64,000 nt of DNA from contig PHAG01000009.1 of the NCBI GenBank assembly GCA_002841625.1, positions 248,001 through 312,000 on the forward strand. The letters are read 5' to 3'. The position numbers and the translations under genes were made by a program. Below, piece by piece: positions 35,633 through 45,661 of this stretch (within the stretch, counting starts at the first letter, position 1; each line of letters starts with the position of its first letter). The notes below the pieces were generated by a model, which saw only the letters and a list, made by a program, of their open reading frames with translations, did no database searches and had not been told where the DNA came from. The stretch comes from Firmicutes bacterium HGW-Firmicutes-1. GTDB taxonomy: Bacteria > Bacillota > Clostridia > Lachnospirales > Vallitaleaceae.

Positions 35633-38600
35633 ATGGATAATAAACATAATTTTCAAAAATTGACACCAATAAATAAAGCTGACATGGGCATTTACAATGA
35701 TGCATTAAATTATGTGTTTGACAATCCCGACATAAAAAATGTTGGAATATCTGGTGCATACAGTGCTGGTAAAAGCAGTGTTATTGAAACTTATAAAACA
35801 CTACGGCCTGATATAAAATTTATGCATATTTCACTTGCAAATTTTCAACCATCATCTGCTGATGCTTATCAAGCAGATAATCAAAATGAGAATGTTCTTG
35901 AAGGAAAAATCTTAAATCAACTAATACATCAAATAGAACCTGCGAAAATACCTCAGACTAACTTTAGAGTAAAACGTCAGCTGTCCTCCCCAAAACTATG
36001 GCTGGTAACAGCTTTGATTTCGTCATTTTCACTTTTGTTAATATATATATTGAATTTTAGTAGATGGGGCAAATTCATTGGAACACTCACTCCAGCAGTA
36101 GTTGGTAAAGTTTTTAGTTTTACTACAGCACCACTAACGGCACTGTTAGCAGGTATCGCTTGTGTCATGATCCTTTTTTATTTGATATTTTCAGTTATTA
36201 AAGAGCAATTTAATAGAAACCTGTTTAAGGGAATCAGCGTACAAGGAAACACTATAGAAATCTTCGAGCAAAGTGAAGAATCATTTTTTGATAAGTATCT
36301 TAACGAAGTCTTGTATCTCTTTGAAAACTCAGATAGGGATGTTATTGTGTTTGAAGATATGGATAGGTATAATACCAACCAAATTTTCCAGCGTCTTAGG
36401 GAAATTAACACGTTAGTTAATAGCCGAAAGAAGAGCACTGAGAAACCTTTACGGTTCTTCTATCTCATGAGGGATGATATATTTATTTCTAAAGAGCGCA
36501 CAAAGTTCTTCGACTTTATTATGCCTGTTGTTCCTGTTTTGGACGGTTCAAACTCGTACGATCAATTTATTGCCCACTTTAAGAAAGGCATTATTTTCGA
36601 TTTGTTTAACGAGCACTTTTTACAAGAAATATCATTGTACATTGACGATATGAGAATTTTAAAAAACATTTACAATGAATTCTTGGTTTATCACAATCGC
36701 ATAAGCACTACTGAACAAGACCCCAATAAGCTGTTAGCAATAATTATTTACAAGAACATCTTCCCGAGAGATTTTAGTGATCTTCAATTAAATAGCGGAT
36801 TTGTTAATACGCTATTTAGTAAAAAAGATGAGTTCATAAATGATGAGATTGCACGGTTGAGAGTAAAAATTGACACGATTAACAGTATAATAGAAGCTGC
36901 TGAAAATGAGCATTTAAAATACGTAGATGAAGTAAATGAGCTTATCAACCCAAAGATTCAAGAACTGCAACGAGTTAATTACTATAATAATAATAATACA
37001 CAAATAAACATCTTAATTGCAGAAAGAGATCAAAGAATAAGCAATCTAAACAATAGAAGTGATGAAAGGCTAAATAACCTGAAAGGGCAAATCTCCAAAA
37101 CAGAAAGTGACATCATAGCACTTCAAAATAAGAAACTTCATGAGATTATCAATAAGGAGAATGTGGAACAAATTTTCACTGTAACTTATACAAACGAAAT
37201 CGGAGAGGAATCAAGCTTTAATGAAATCAAAGGAAGCGATTATTTTGCTCTGATAAAATACCTCATTAGAAATGGATATATTGATGAAACATACCCGGAT
37301 TACATGACATATTTTTACGAACACAGTTTAAGCCGCATTGATAAGATTTTTTTGCGAAGTGTCACCGATCAAGATGCAAAGGATTATACTTATCAGCTTA
37401 AAAATCCAGAGATAGTACTTACACATTTAAGTGTACATAACTTTGAAAAAGAAGAAATTCTTAATTTTGATCTGTCGGCTTACTTGCTTGAGCATCAAAC
37501 TGATATTAACAAAAATAAGTTGTATAATATGCTCGTGCAGATTAAAGAAGGTAAGAATTATAAGTTTGTTAGTTTATATTTTGAGTCCGGAAAACGTATA
37601 GCACCCTTCGTAAAAGTTCTGAATAATGTGTGGACAGAAGCTTTTTACTCTATTCTTTCAGAAAGCAACTTTACAGAAGAACAAAAAAAGAATTACGCAT
37701 TACAAAGTATTTATCATACTACCACATCTGATTTGGAACGAATGAACTCAGAGAATGCACTTTCAGATTTTATAGCTTCTCACAGTGATTTTCTAGATAT
37801 TGAGGAACCGGATAGTGAGTGCCTAATAGAGGTATTTCGCTTGTTAGACGTTAAGTTTTTGGATATTGACTACGAAAAATCTAACAAAGAACTGTTCCAA
37901 GATGTATACGCAAATGATTTCTATGTTATTGGTTTTAATTTGGTATGTCTCATGTTAAGCAAAGTATATGGTTGTTCGGAAGAAAGCGAATTAAAACAAA
38001 AGAATTATACGCTAGTTCTCCGTAAACCTGATGAGCCACTTGTAAGATATATACAAACAAATCTGAATGAGTATGTCAGTGTGATTTTAGAACATTGTGA
38101 GGGAAAGATTTCAGATTCGGAAGTAGCGGTTCAGGAACTTCTTAATGATACTGATTTAGAATCATCACTAAAAAGCGATTATATTGACAAGCTCAACACT
38201 CCTTTAAGTAATCTACAAGATATTGATGATATCTCTTTTTGGCCTCAACTACTTGATTGCAGATTGATCGTATACTCCGAAAGTAATGTTCTGCAATATT
38301 TCTGCCGGAGTGGTAGCGGCCTTGATAAGTCTTTAGCAGATTTCATCAATAGCAAAGGGAACAGTTTTAACTTTTACTATGATGAAATAGATAGTGAATT
38401 CGAAAAAGGAAATGGGGCAAAGTTCTTTTATGAGGTAGTGAGGAGCGAGGAGCTGAATATTAAAACTTATGCAAGCATCTTAAATTCTTTAAATAGGCAT
38501 ATTAAATCATTTAATATAGATGGCATATCCGATGCTAAAATGGATGTGCTGATAGACCAGGGAATTGTTACCATGATTCCAGAAGTATTATTATTTATGA

Positions 38601-39283
38601 GAGGGCACTACCAACATAAGATAATAGATTTTATTAAGCACAATATTCAAGAGTATACAGAAGTCGTTATCTCAGAAGAAACATTTGATTTCAATGAAAT
38701 GCTAGAAATTTTAGAAACTGATATTGATGACAAATACAAATTATCTATTTTGGTAAATACTGTCGACCCAATATCCGCAATGTTAAATTCCTGCTCAGTA
38801 GAAGTTAAAGCATATATTTTACAGAATAATCTAGATTCTAATGATATTCCAAAACTACTTAAGGCATATCCATCTTTTGCCGAAAAACTACAATTCATTG
38901 TAAATGATATAGCAATGCAAAACCTTGATGAAATTATCCAAAATAATTTTTTTGTACCATTTCTATTATGCAAACAGTTACTTAGAATGTCTTCAGTCAA
39001 TACAGATGTCAAATCACAACTTTTTGCAATGACTGTAGATGATTTTTCAGAATCTGAATGCAAAGAATGTCTTTCAATTCTGAATTACACGGATTTGATT
39101 AGTGCTTTCAACGGAAAACGGCCTGCTATTCCTATTACAGATACAAACCAAAGAATACTGGATATATTCGTAAAAAAACGCTGGATAGTAGGGTATGACG
39201 TGGATAAAAGAGATGAATCTTTGTTCAGAATTAGTAGTAGGCGTATAGCTAAACGAGAAACATTGCCAACAGAATTGCTTTAA
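35633..39283 (+). CDS. YobI-like P-loop NTPase with membrane segments
   Basis: 1216 residues. Walker A is GAYSAGKSS (residues 41-49) and Walker B is VIVFEDMDRYN near 240. Two hydrophobic helices stand around 120-140 and 165-185 (LWLVTALISSFSLLLIYIL and PLTALLAGIACVMILFYLIFS), as in membrane KAP-type NTPases. A coiled coil (roughly 395-505) and a long helical C-terminal region follow. Order and length resemble Bacillus YobI, the founding member of the YobI-like P-loop family, which occurs in phage-defence surroundings. I infer a sensor ATPase, possibly acting at the membrane. It is the first unit of the island. Confidence 0.78.
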   Translation: MDNKHNFQKLTPINKADMGIYNDALNYVFDNPDIKNVGISGAYSAGKSSVIETYKTLRPDIKFMHISLANFQPSSADAYQADNQNENVLEGKILNQLIHQIEPAKIPQTNFRVKRQLSSPKLWLVTALISSFSLLLIYILNFSRWGKFIGTLTPAVVGKVFSFTTAPLTALLAGIACVMILFYLIFSVIKEQFNRNLFKGISVQGNTIEIFEQSEESFFDKYLNEVLYLFENSDRDVIVFEDMDRYNTNQIFQRLREINTLVNSRKKSTEKPLRFFYLMRDDIFISKERTKFFDFIMPVVPVLDGSNSYDQFIAHFKKGIIFDLFNEHFLQEISLYIDDMRILKNIYNEFLVYHNRISTTEQDPNKLLAIIIYKNIFPRDFSDLQLNSGFVNTLFSKKDEFINDEIARLRVKIDTINSIIEAAENEHLKYVDEVNELINPKIQELQRVNYYNNNNTQINILIAERDQRISNLNNRSDERLNNLKGQISKTESDIIALQNKKLHEIINKENVEQIFTVTYTNEIGEESSFNEIKGSDYFALIKYLIRNGYIDETYPDYMTYFYEHSLSRIDKIFLRSVTDQDAKDYTYQLKNPEIVLTHLSVHNFEKEEILNFDLSAYLLEHQTDINKNKLYNMLVQIKEGKNYKFVSLYFESGKRIAPFVKVLNNVWTEAFYSILSESNFTEEQKKNYALQSIYHTTTSDLERMNSENALSDFIASHSDFLDIEEPDSECLIEVFRLLDVKFLDIDYEKSNKELFQDVYANDFYVIGFNLVCLMLSKVYGCSEESELKQKNYTLVLRKPDEPLVRYIQTNLNEYVSVILEHCEGKISDSEVAVQELLNDTDLESSLKSDYIDKLNTPLSNLQDIDDISFWPQLLDCRLIVYSESNVLQYFCRSGSGLDKSLADFINSKGNSFNFYYDEIDSEFEKGNGAKFFYEVVRSEELNIKTYASILNSLNRHIKSFNIDGISDAKMDVLIDQGIVTMIPEVLLFMRGHYQHKIIDFIKHNIQEYTEVVISEETFDFNEMLEILETDIDDKYKLSILVNTVDPISAMLNSCSVEVKAYILQNNLDSNDIPKLLKAYPSFAEKLQFIVNDIAMQNLDEIIQNNFFVPFLLCKQLLRMSSVNTDVKSQLFAMTVDDFSESECKECLSILNYTDLISAFNGKRPAIPITDTNQRILDIFVKKRWIVGYDVDKRDESLFRISSRRIAKRETLPTELL

Positions 39284-39285
39284 AT

Positions 39286-39415
39286 AACTTTCCATTATGT
39301 TACGATGGACAAACTTGGTATAGCAATAATGGGAAGTTGAGCCTTATTATAAGTGCTATCTAAACTGAGAAGCTTTGTTTAGAGTTTATGATATGTTGAA
39401 CCGTATCATAAATGA
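39286..39415 (+). repeat. Island junction 2: inverted arms plus two GTTGARC motifs
   Basis: Arms AACTTTCCATTAT (39286-39298) and ATAATGGGAAGTT (39326-39338) are complementary with one G-T mismatch and enclose 27 bases. The right arm runs into GTTGAGCCTTATTATAAGTG (39336-39355). A second motif, GTTGAACCGTATCATAAATG, is at 39395-39414 and is followed by GACGGCG and eight T residues, i.e. terminator-like. A separate TCTAAAC/GTTTAGA hairpin lies at 39359-39383. This is the most complete junction of the family. Confidence 0.75.
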
Positions 39416-39609
39416 CGGCGTTTTTTTTGATTGCTATGTTTGTAGAAATCAATAGTACCATAAGTAAATGTGATTGTTTTTTAGTTATGTAGAGTATAAA
39501 TTTTTAAACTATTTGCTGATGAAATTACCAATATAGATAAAGAAGTTTATAACATTTAAATTGTATTGTTATTAAAATATATGGATGATATATAGATAAG
39601 GAGGGTTAC

Positions 39610-41337
39610 ATGCTACTTAATCACCTAACCATAAAAAACTTTAGAAATTTTGAATCTATAGAATTGTCTCTAACAAATAAGAATGTGGTATTTGGTCTTA
39701 ATGATATCGGAAAAAGTAATTTTCTTGCAGCAATCAGATTTTTACTAGATATAAACTATAGAAGAAGTGGATTTGTTGATTCTGATTTCTATAATCGTAA
39801 CACTGATAAAGAGATTGAAATAACCTTAAAAATCGACATATCTGATTTTGCAAATGATGATAATAAGAAGATACGTACTATGATGAAAGGCGCAATTCCA
39901 TCGAATGAAGATTTTGTTTTTATTCAAGTAAAGTCAGTTTATAATTCTGATATTTTAATCGGAGAGCCTGATATGTTTTGGGGTGTCAATTATCAAAAAC
40001 TTGAAGCAATTCCGAGTACTCAAACAAGATTTGCACTAGATAACTTTTTTAACATTGTTTACATAGATTCATCGATTCAACTTGATATCACGTTTAGGCG
40101 GTACTCAAAAGAGATTTTTAAAAAAGAATCAAGCATCACACAAGATGAAAAGAAAAAACTAGATAAAAGCATCAAAGACTTCAACTCTAGTATAAGTAAG
40201 CTAGGCTCTATTAAGTCATTTGAGACAGAAATATTAGATGAATATAAGAGGTTTAGAGAAGAAAAGAATTTAAAAGTTTCAATCCAATCGGAGATTGAAA
40301 TAAGTAATATTCATAGTAAACTTACACCATTTATTCAAGATGATAAAAGCCAAAATTATCCTACCTCTGGTGATGGTAGAAGGAAGCTTCTGGCATACAC
40401 ACTCGTCACACTAGAAAATAGAAAGATTGAAGATAAAAAAATAAACATATTTCTAATTGAAGAACTTGAAAACCACTTTCATAGGTCGATGCAAATTGCT
40501 TTGTCTTATGAACTTTTCAATGATGTTTTATTCAAACATTTGTTTATTACTACTCATTCATCTTTAATTGTTAGCCAGATGGATAACGTCAACTTAATTA
40601 AACTATACAAAGAGTGTAAAGTAGTTGGAAAATCTCACGTTTATGTAGTTCCACAAGAGTATAAGAAAATGAAACAAAAGTTGAACCAGAATCTTGCTGA
40701 GGCAATATATGCAGATTATGTTTTGCTTGTTGAAGGACCATCTGAAAAAGTGATTTTCGACAGAATATTGGTGGATAAATGTCCAAAGTATGAGAGCTTA
40801 GGTGGATATATTTTAGAAGTCGATGGTATTAACTTCAAAGAGTATTATTCAGTATTAAAAGCTTTAGGTATATCCATTATTGCTAAAACCGACAATGATA
40901 TTCAAAAAGTAAAGTCAAAAGACCTGTATCTATTAACTGGGTTTAACCGTTGCCTTGGATTGATTGGGAAAAGTGCTACACTTCATATGAGTGGATTAGA
41001 CTTCAACAAATATGAAAATGATTCTAGTTATTCTGTTGATATTAAGAAATCAAATTATGATAAGGCAAAAAGAATTCGAAAGAAATTAAATGACAATCAA
41101 ATCTTTTTATCTAGAGTCGATTTAGAGAACGACTTGTTTGAAGTAATACCAGGGGTACTGAATAATCTTGCTACTAACAACGGTAGTAAAAAATCTGGTG
41201 TTGACTATCTTCAAAGCGCAAAACTTGTAAATATGATAGAACTATGCAAAGATATGACTCCGTACTCCATCAATAAAATTTATTCACATGAACATTTCCA
41301 ATGCATTAGAAAGTTGGTGAAATTATGCAACCAATAG
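39610..41337 (+). CDS. gajA: Gabija protein GajA: ATPase/TOPRIM nuclease
   Basis: 575 residues. N-terminal ABC-type ATPase: NFRNFESIEL, Walker A GLNDIGKSN (about 32-40), a TSGDGRRKL signature-like loop near 255, Walker B NIFLIEELENHFH near 285. C-terminal TOPRIM domain starts at about 370 with the catalytic glutamate in YVLLVEGPSEKVIFD and continues to TDNDIQK. This is the architecture and length of GajA. GajA is a DNA nicking endonuclease controlled by nucleotide levels, acting with GajB against phages. It overlaps gajB by 13 bases. Confidence 0.9.
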   Translation: MLLNHLTIKNFRNFESIELSLTNKNVVFGLNDIGKSNFLAAIRFLLDINYRRSGFVDSDFYNRNTDKEIEITLKIDISDFANDDNKKIRTMMKGAIPSNEDFVFIQVKSVYNSDILIGEPDMFWGVNYQKLEAIPSTQTRFALDNFFNIVYIDSSIQLDITFRRYSKEIFKKESSITQDEKKKLDKSIKDFNSSISKLGSIKSFETEILDEYKRFREEKNLKVSIQSEIEISNIHSKLTPFIQDDKSQNYPTSGDGRRKLLAYTLVTLENRKIEDKKINIFLIEELENHFHRSMQIALSYELFNDVLFKHLFITTHSSLIVSQMDNVNLIKLYKECKVVGKSHVYVVPQEYKKMKQKLNQNLAEAIYADYVLLVEGPSEKVIFDRILVDKCPKYESLGGYILEVDGINFKEYYSVLKALGISIIAKTDNDIQKVKSKDLYLLTGFNRCLGLIGKSATLHMSGLDFNKYENDSSYSVDIKKSNYDKAKRIRKKLNDNQIFLSRVDLENDLFEVIPGVLNNLATNNGSKKSGVDYLQSAKLVNMIELCKDMTPYSINKIYSHEHFQCIRKLVKLCNQ

Positions 41338-42872
41338 ACTTTGATATCAGAGAAAAAGTTCTTAATGACCAAGGTAATATTGTTATTAGCGCAAGTGCAG
41401 GAACGGGAAAAACACATACCACTATCGAAAGAATAAAAGCTGACATTAGCAGATGCAACAACTATCAGACGTTTGCTGCAATCACCTTTACAAACAAAGC
41501 ATCAAAAGAAATTCAAAACAGACTTGGTCCCAATAAAGGATCAGGTTTTGTCGGGACTAACGATAACTTCATTTTATCTGAGATAATTCAACCATTCATG
41601 TATGATGTTTATGGGGAAGAATGCAAGGGAGATATAAAACCTGATTACAGTACTGAAAATCAGATTAAGAGCACAGTTGATGGTATTGAAAAAATAAAAG
41701 CAACATTGACAATGTGTAAAGCATCTAATCAAAAGAGAAATTTCCCATTCATTCTTACACTTGATATTTTGACTAAATCTGATTCAGCAAGAAAGTACTT
41801 AATGTCAAAGTATTATCGAATATATATTGATGAATATCAAGATAGTGATGTTGACATGCACAGGCTATTTTTATATCTTTGTGATGATTTAAATATTCCT
41901 CTGTTTATTGTAGGTGACGTCAAACAGTCAATCTATGGTTGGAGGGGTACGGATAAAGAAGGTTTCATTAGTTTGTTCACTAAAGACGGCTTCACTAAAT
42001 ATGAACTTAGACATAATTTCCGCTCAAATATTCAAATTCAAAATTACTCGAATATACTCATTGAAGATGTAAGACATTATTATCAAAAAGTAGAATTAAA
42101 GGATGAAGTTCAGTTATTTGAGTATTCAAGTGAAAATGAAGCGCTAGAATTTATTAAAAGCTGGGTTGATATGAAAGAGTCTTGTGCAATGCTAATATAT
42201 CAAAATGCACAGGCAGAACGATGGAGTAATATGCTTAAAGCGGATGGTTTAGATTTTTCACACATTCCTTCTTCACCACTAGATAATTCTAACTTAGAAA
42301 GTGAACATATTTGGATTGCTCGTGAAATTGCAAAGTATAACTATCGAAGTTCATATAGTGAATACGATTTTATGGATGAAATAGTAACACCTAAAGCATA
42401 CAAAGTATCAGAAATCAGAAAGCACCTAGAAGATACAGTTTCTAAAAAAGGGAACAAAGCAGAATTGAAAGATTCATATATTGAATTTCTTATTTATCTA
42501 GACTATGACGAAGGCACTCTAAACCTAAATCAAACCATTGATACACTATTCAAGGTATTGAATGACGATAAGTATTTCAATACCTATAATCAGGATTTGT
42601 TCAAACAGGTGGTTACTACAATTCATTCTGCTAAAGGACTTGAATACAAACAAATCATTATATTTGCGGATAATTATAATTTTCAGGATGATGATAATAG
42701 GTTTCTTCATTATGTAGCAGTTACAAGACCAGAAGATAAATTACTAATTTTATGTAATGGTAAATATAGTTTCAACAATTATATGAGAAAAATTAATTAT
42801 GCAGTTGGTGAAACTAAGAAATTAGGCATTGAGATTGTAGTAGATGGCGTCATTAAAATAATGAACGATTAA
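41325..42872 (+). CDS. gajB: Gabija protein GajB: UvrD-like helicase
   Basis: 515 residues, ATG within the end of gajA. Superfamily 1 helicase motifs in order: SASAGTGKTHTT (Walker A, about 22-33), AAITFTNKAS, YIDEYQDSD (Walker B), GDVKQSIYGWRGTD, ELRHNFRSN, TTIHSAKGLEY and HYVAVTRPEDKL. It is smaller than UvrD or PcrA and matches the size of GajB. In Gabija, GajB is a helicase-like activator that associates with GajA. The adjacent overlap and paired domain set make the call firm. Confidence 0.9.
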   Translation: MQPIDFDIREKVLNDQGNIVISASAGTGKTHTTIERIKADISRCNNYQTFAAITFTNKASKEIQNRLGPNKGSGFVGTNDNFILSEIIQPFMYDVYGEECKGDIKPDYSTENQIKSTVDGIEKIKATLTMCKASNQKRNFPFILTLDILTKSDSARKYLMSKYYRIYIDEYQDSDVDMHRLFLYLCDDLNIPLFIVGDVKQSIYGWRGTDKEGFISLFTKDGFTKYELRHNFRSNIQIQNYSNILIEDVRHYYQKVELKDEVQLFEYSSENEALEFIKSWVDMKESCAMLIYQNAQAERWSNMLKADGLDFSHIPSSPLDNSNLESEHIWIAREIAKYNYRSSYSEYDFMDEIVTPKAYKVSEIRKHLEDTVSKKGNKAELKDSYIEFLIYLDYDEGTLNLNQTIDTLFKVLNDDKYFNTYNQDLFKQVVTTIHSAKGLEYKQIIIFADNYNFQDDDNRFLHYVAVTRPEDKLLILCNGKYSFNNYMRKINYAVGETKKLGIEIVVDGVIKIMND

Positions 42873-42885
42873 TGGGGGTACTTAA

Positions 42886-43515
42886 ATGTCAATCGGAAGA
42901 AACGACCCTTGCCCATGTGGAAGCGGTAAAAAGTATAAGAAGTGTTGCCTTGACGGTGAGACATCATGGCGACAAGGAATAGTAAATAGTGACATCGAGC
43001 AAGCAGTTAAGACTACACTTCTTGGAGCTTATGACTTCATAGTTGAAAAGCAGCTCCAAGGCGGTTGCCATTTGATATCAGCTATTTTATTCATGCTATT
43101 ATCAGAGCAAGGCTATGAGCCAATTGTTAAGACTGGTGAGGTAGGAATTGCTGATTATCTATTCGACCACTCATGGATAGAATTAGATGGTAAAATTATA
43201 GACCTTACAATTATGAACACGTTAGATGACAATAAAAATCTACCACCAATTGTGATGAATAAATCCGTATCGTCTGGATTAGAATCAGACTATAAATATG
43301 GGGTATCACCCAACCTTGATTTAGAAGCACAACTTGTTTTAGCTCAGTCGATTGGTCAATACATCCGTGCAGGAAAAGAACATAATGCTTATTTCATTTT
43401 TGAATCAATAGCTGAAAAATCTGGCATTCAGATTGAAAATACAGACCTTTTCCTTAAGAAATATATGAAGTCATATAGAAGACGCGCAGTGGCTATACCT
43501 AGCGGTGAGCGATAG
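42886..43515 (+). CDS. SEC-C motif protein appended to the Gabija pair
   Basis: 209 residues, beginning 14 bases after gajB. The N-terminus [20 protein letters not shown] is a SEC-C zinc finger (C-x-C-x8-C-C). A second, longer region (about 30-190) has no motif I recognise, but HDF-type tails such as [20 protein letters not shown] suggest a transglutaminase-like or ligase-type small fold. SEC-C proteins often bind ribosomes, SecA or nucleic acid. Here it looks like an accessory third gene of the defence unit. That role is inferred from spacing only. Confidence 0.65.
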
Positions 43516-43540
43516 AAAAAATCGCAGTCTAATATGCCAC

Positions 43541-43560
43541 GTTGAACCGTATCATAAGTA
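43541..43560 (+). repeat. Island junction 3 (GTTGAACCGTATCATAAGTA)
   Basis: A single complete motif, followed by GGAACGGTTTTTTC. AACCGT at the motif can pair with ACGGTT around a 13-base loop, giving a terminator-like hairpin with six T residues. It comes 25 bases after the SEC-C gene. Confidence 0.7.
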
Positions 43561-43684
43561 GGAACGGTTTTTTCTATAAGTATTAACAAAGTCTAGAAAT
43601 TTTGATTTATCTAGCTGTTTTATGTAATCAAGTATGATTGTTATAAAATTAGTATAGATATAAACGGATGAAGGGACAGGAAGT

Positions 43685-45304
43685 ATGAAGAAATATTATG
43701 GAGTTATTAAGTCAGACTTTTATAACCAAATCAGGAATAAGTTTTATCAATTTGCAGCATTTACCAGAGGGTACATTCGGTTAGGAAAAGTTAACCGAAT
43801 TAATGAGAGAAAGAGCTATCATTTTATTTATGAAGAAAAGATGAGTCCAATAAAACATGATAACAGCATACTTGATGGTAAATACTATAGACCTGTCTGC
43901 TTCATCGCACATGATATAATTCCAAAAGAGTACCTGGAAGAGTTTTCAAGAAATTTGCAAAAGTTACTGAAGAGACATATGTTTGGTAACCATACAATTA
44001 TTTTTGAAGATGATAGGATTAAATCAAATGTTAGCATTGATAAACATGTTTGGAATTATGATTCTTGGAATGAAATCGGTTCTATAGATTTTAAGAACGA
44101 CCGCATTCTAAGTAATCATATCAAATATGTACAATTGAAAACGCTGAATGTATCTGTATCCTATTTTGCCTTGCAGGTTGAAGTGTATTTATCACCAGAA
44201 CGTCAAGCGGAGATTGAAGAAGTTGTAAATTCCAATTATGATTTAGACAAATACCATACAAGTTTGTTTTTGAGTTCAAAAAAGAATGGTGGGGCGAGAA
44301 CTCGTTGGACATTGACAAGGTATAATCAAGATCATATGAAGAGTGAAGCTGTTGATGCTATGATGATAGAAACAAAGTGGTTTCTATTCAATAAACTCTC
44401 TAAGTGGTTTAGATTACAATTACATGGTAACGGCATTATGCCGCCTAGTGTCAATATTTACAAGACTGATATTCATTATAGTAATGAAGCAGCTACGAGA
44501 TTCTTTTACTCAGTTGGGCTGAAGAAATTTGATGGTGAATTTCTGAGAGAAAATGCTAAGATATTCTTTGATATAGATCGCTCTTATGGCAACAGAAGCA
44601 TGTATCAGGATTTCGTATATGTGGTTAATGAGGAAACAGAAGAGAAGCAAGATATGTATGTATCATTTGATCACCAAATAACAACTGAGTTTGAAGAACT
44701 TTATACTAAGATATTTAGATTTAGAATTGCAGATTATATTGGAGTTTATTATCATTCTGTATACTCTAAGTATCGTAATATTGTTAAGAGCATGAAATCA
44801 AATAAAACAAGCAGAAGGCGAGTGCTGAAAAACATATATAAGTTTGAATCTGATTTTGCCATGTTTGATAGAATCTTTACTGAGATAAAGTGGAAAATAG
44901 AAGAGAAGAAGGTGCATAAGTACTTTCCGGAGAAGGAAAAGATTGAAAACGTCCGTCCATGTTTTGGAAATTTCACTACAATAGATTATGCTTCTAGAGT
45001 AACGAAAGATCTTAGTATGATTTCGGAAAATAAGACTCAAATACTTGATGAGCTACAAAGAAAGAGCGATTTAATAAAACATAAAAGAGATTTTGAGAAT
45101 GAGAACCGAAATTTCGCCATATCTGTAGTCATGCTAATGATAACTCTATTGACATTTATGGTTGTTATCTTTGATGGGCTTGCAAAGCCACTTAGTACGT
45201 TTATAGTCAATTCATGGGGATGGATAAGTGATAATTATATTATCACCCTTGTTGCGGTAAGTACACTGTTACTTATATTCATTTGGAATAGATGGCAACG
45301 ATAG
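43685..45304 (+). CDS. Orphan 539-residue protein with two C-terminal membrane helices
   Basis: ATG behind GGGACAGGAAGT. I do not recognise a family. The first 450 residues look soluble, rich in aromatic and basic residues. Two hydrophobic segments near the C-terminus (ISVVMLMITLLTFMVVIF and YIITLVAVSTLLLIFIW) would anchor it, so the large head is probably cytoplasmic and the tail resembles a holin-like hairpin. It stands alone between junction motifs 3 and 4 and so behaves like a self-contained cassette. A membrane effector of a defence system is one idea, unproven. Confidence 0.55.
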   Translation: MKKYYGVIKSDFYNQIRNKFYQFAAFTRGYIRLGKVNRINERKSYHFIYEEKMSPIKHDNSILDGKYYRPVCFIAHDIIPKEYLEEFSRNLQKLLKRHMFGNHTIIFEDDRIKSNVSIDKHVWNYDSWNEIGSIDFKNDRILSNHIKYVQLKTLNVSVSYFALQVEVYLSPERQAEIEEVVNSNYDLDKYHTSLFLSSKKNGGARTRWTLTRYNQDHMKSEAVDAMMIETKWFLFNKLSKWFRLQLHGNGIMPPSVNIYKTDIHYSNEAATRFFYSVGLKKFDGEFLRENAKIFFDIDRSYGNRSMYQDFVYVVNEETEEKQDMYVSFDHQITTEFEELYTKIFRFRIADYIGVYYHSVYSKYRNIVKSMKSNKTSRRRVLKNIYKFESDFAMFDRIFTEIKWKIEEKKVHKYFPEKEKIENVRPCFGNFTTIDYASRVTKDLSMISENKTQILDELQRKSDLIKHKRDFENENRNFAISVVMLMITLLTFMVVIFDGLAKPLSTFIVNSWGWISDNYIITLVAVSTLLLIFIWNRWQR

Positions 45305-45505
45305 GACGTAAAACATAAGAGACCAATTAAGGGATATTATGTTTTTGATATCTGCCTTTATTCTATTCAAAAAAAGACAGGTTATCGTATATTTCTGGTG
45401 CTTGTTTTCATTTGTGTAATATCACTTTAGTGCCATTTTATTCGACAATGTAGCCCGACAACTAGAAATTTTATGACAGAGAAGAAAACACAGTTAAGTT
45501 CTGAC

Positions 45506-45600
45506 GCTGAATCGTACCATAAATAACTATGAACTTCCGATTATGTTTAAACCCTGTCATGAACCGGTTCGGGACAAATAGTAGCAATAATTGGAAGCTG
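45506..45600 (+). repeat. Island junction 4: motif plus inverted arms
   Basis: GCTGAATCGTACCATAAATA (45506-45525) is followed by AACTTCCGATTAT (45532-45544) and ATAATTGGAAGCT (45587-45599), which pair with few mismatches. The loop holds a palindromic ACCGGT and a CCC...GGG pair. The right side continues as TAGCAATAATTGGAAGCTG, almost the same as junctions 1 and 2. Confidence 0.72.
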
Positions 45601-45661
45601 GATAGATTAAGATTATGTTTAATTTGGGCAATATCAATCATATTAGTGGAGGAGGGCAATA

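Noticed and set aside
38647-39295. Minus-strand frames opposite the YobI-like gene
   Set aside because: Their composition follows the codons of the main gene and no promoter or ribosome site is present.
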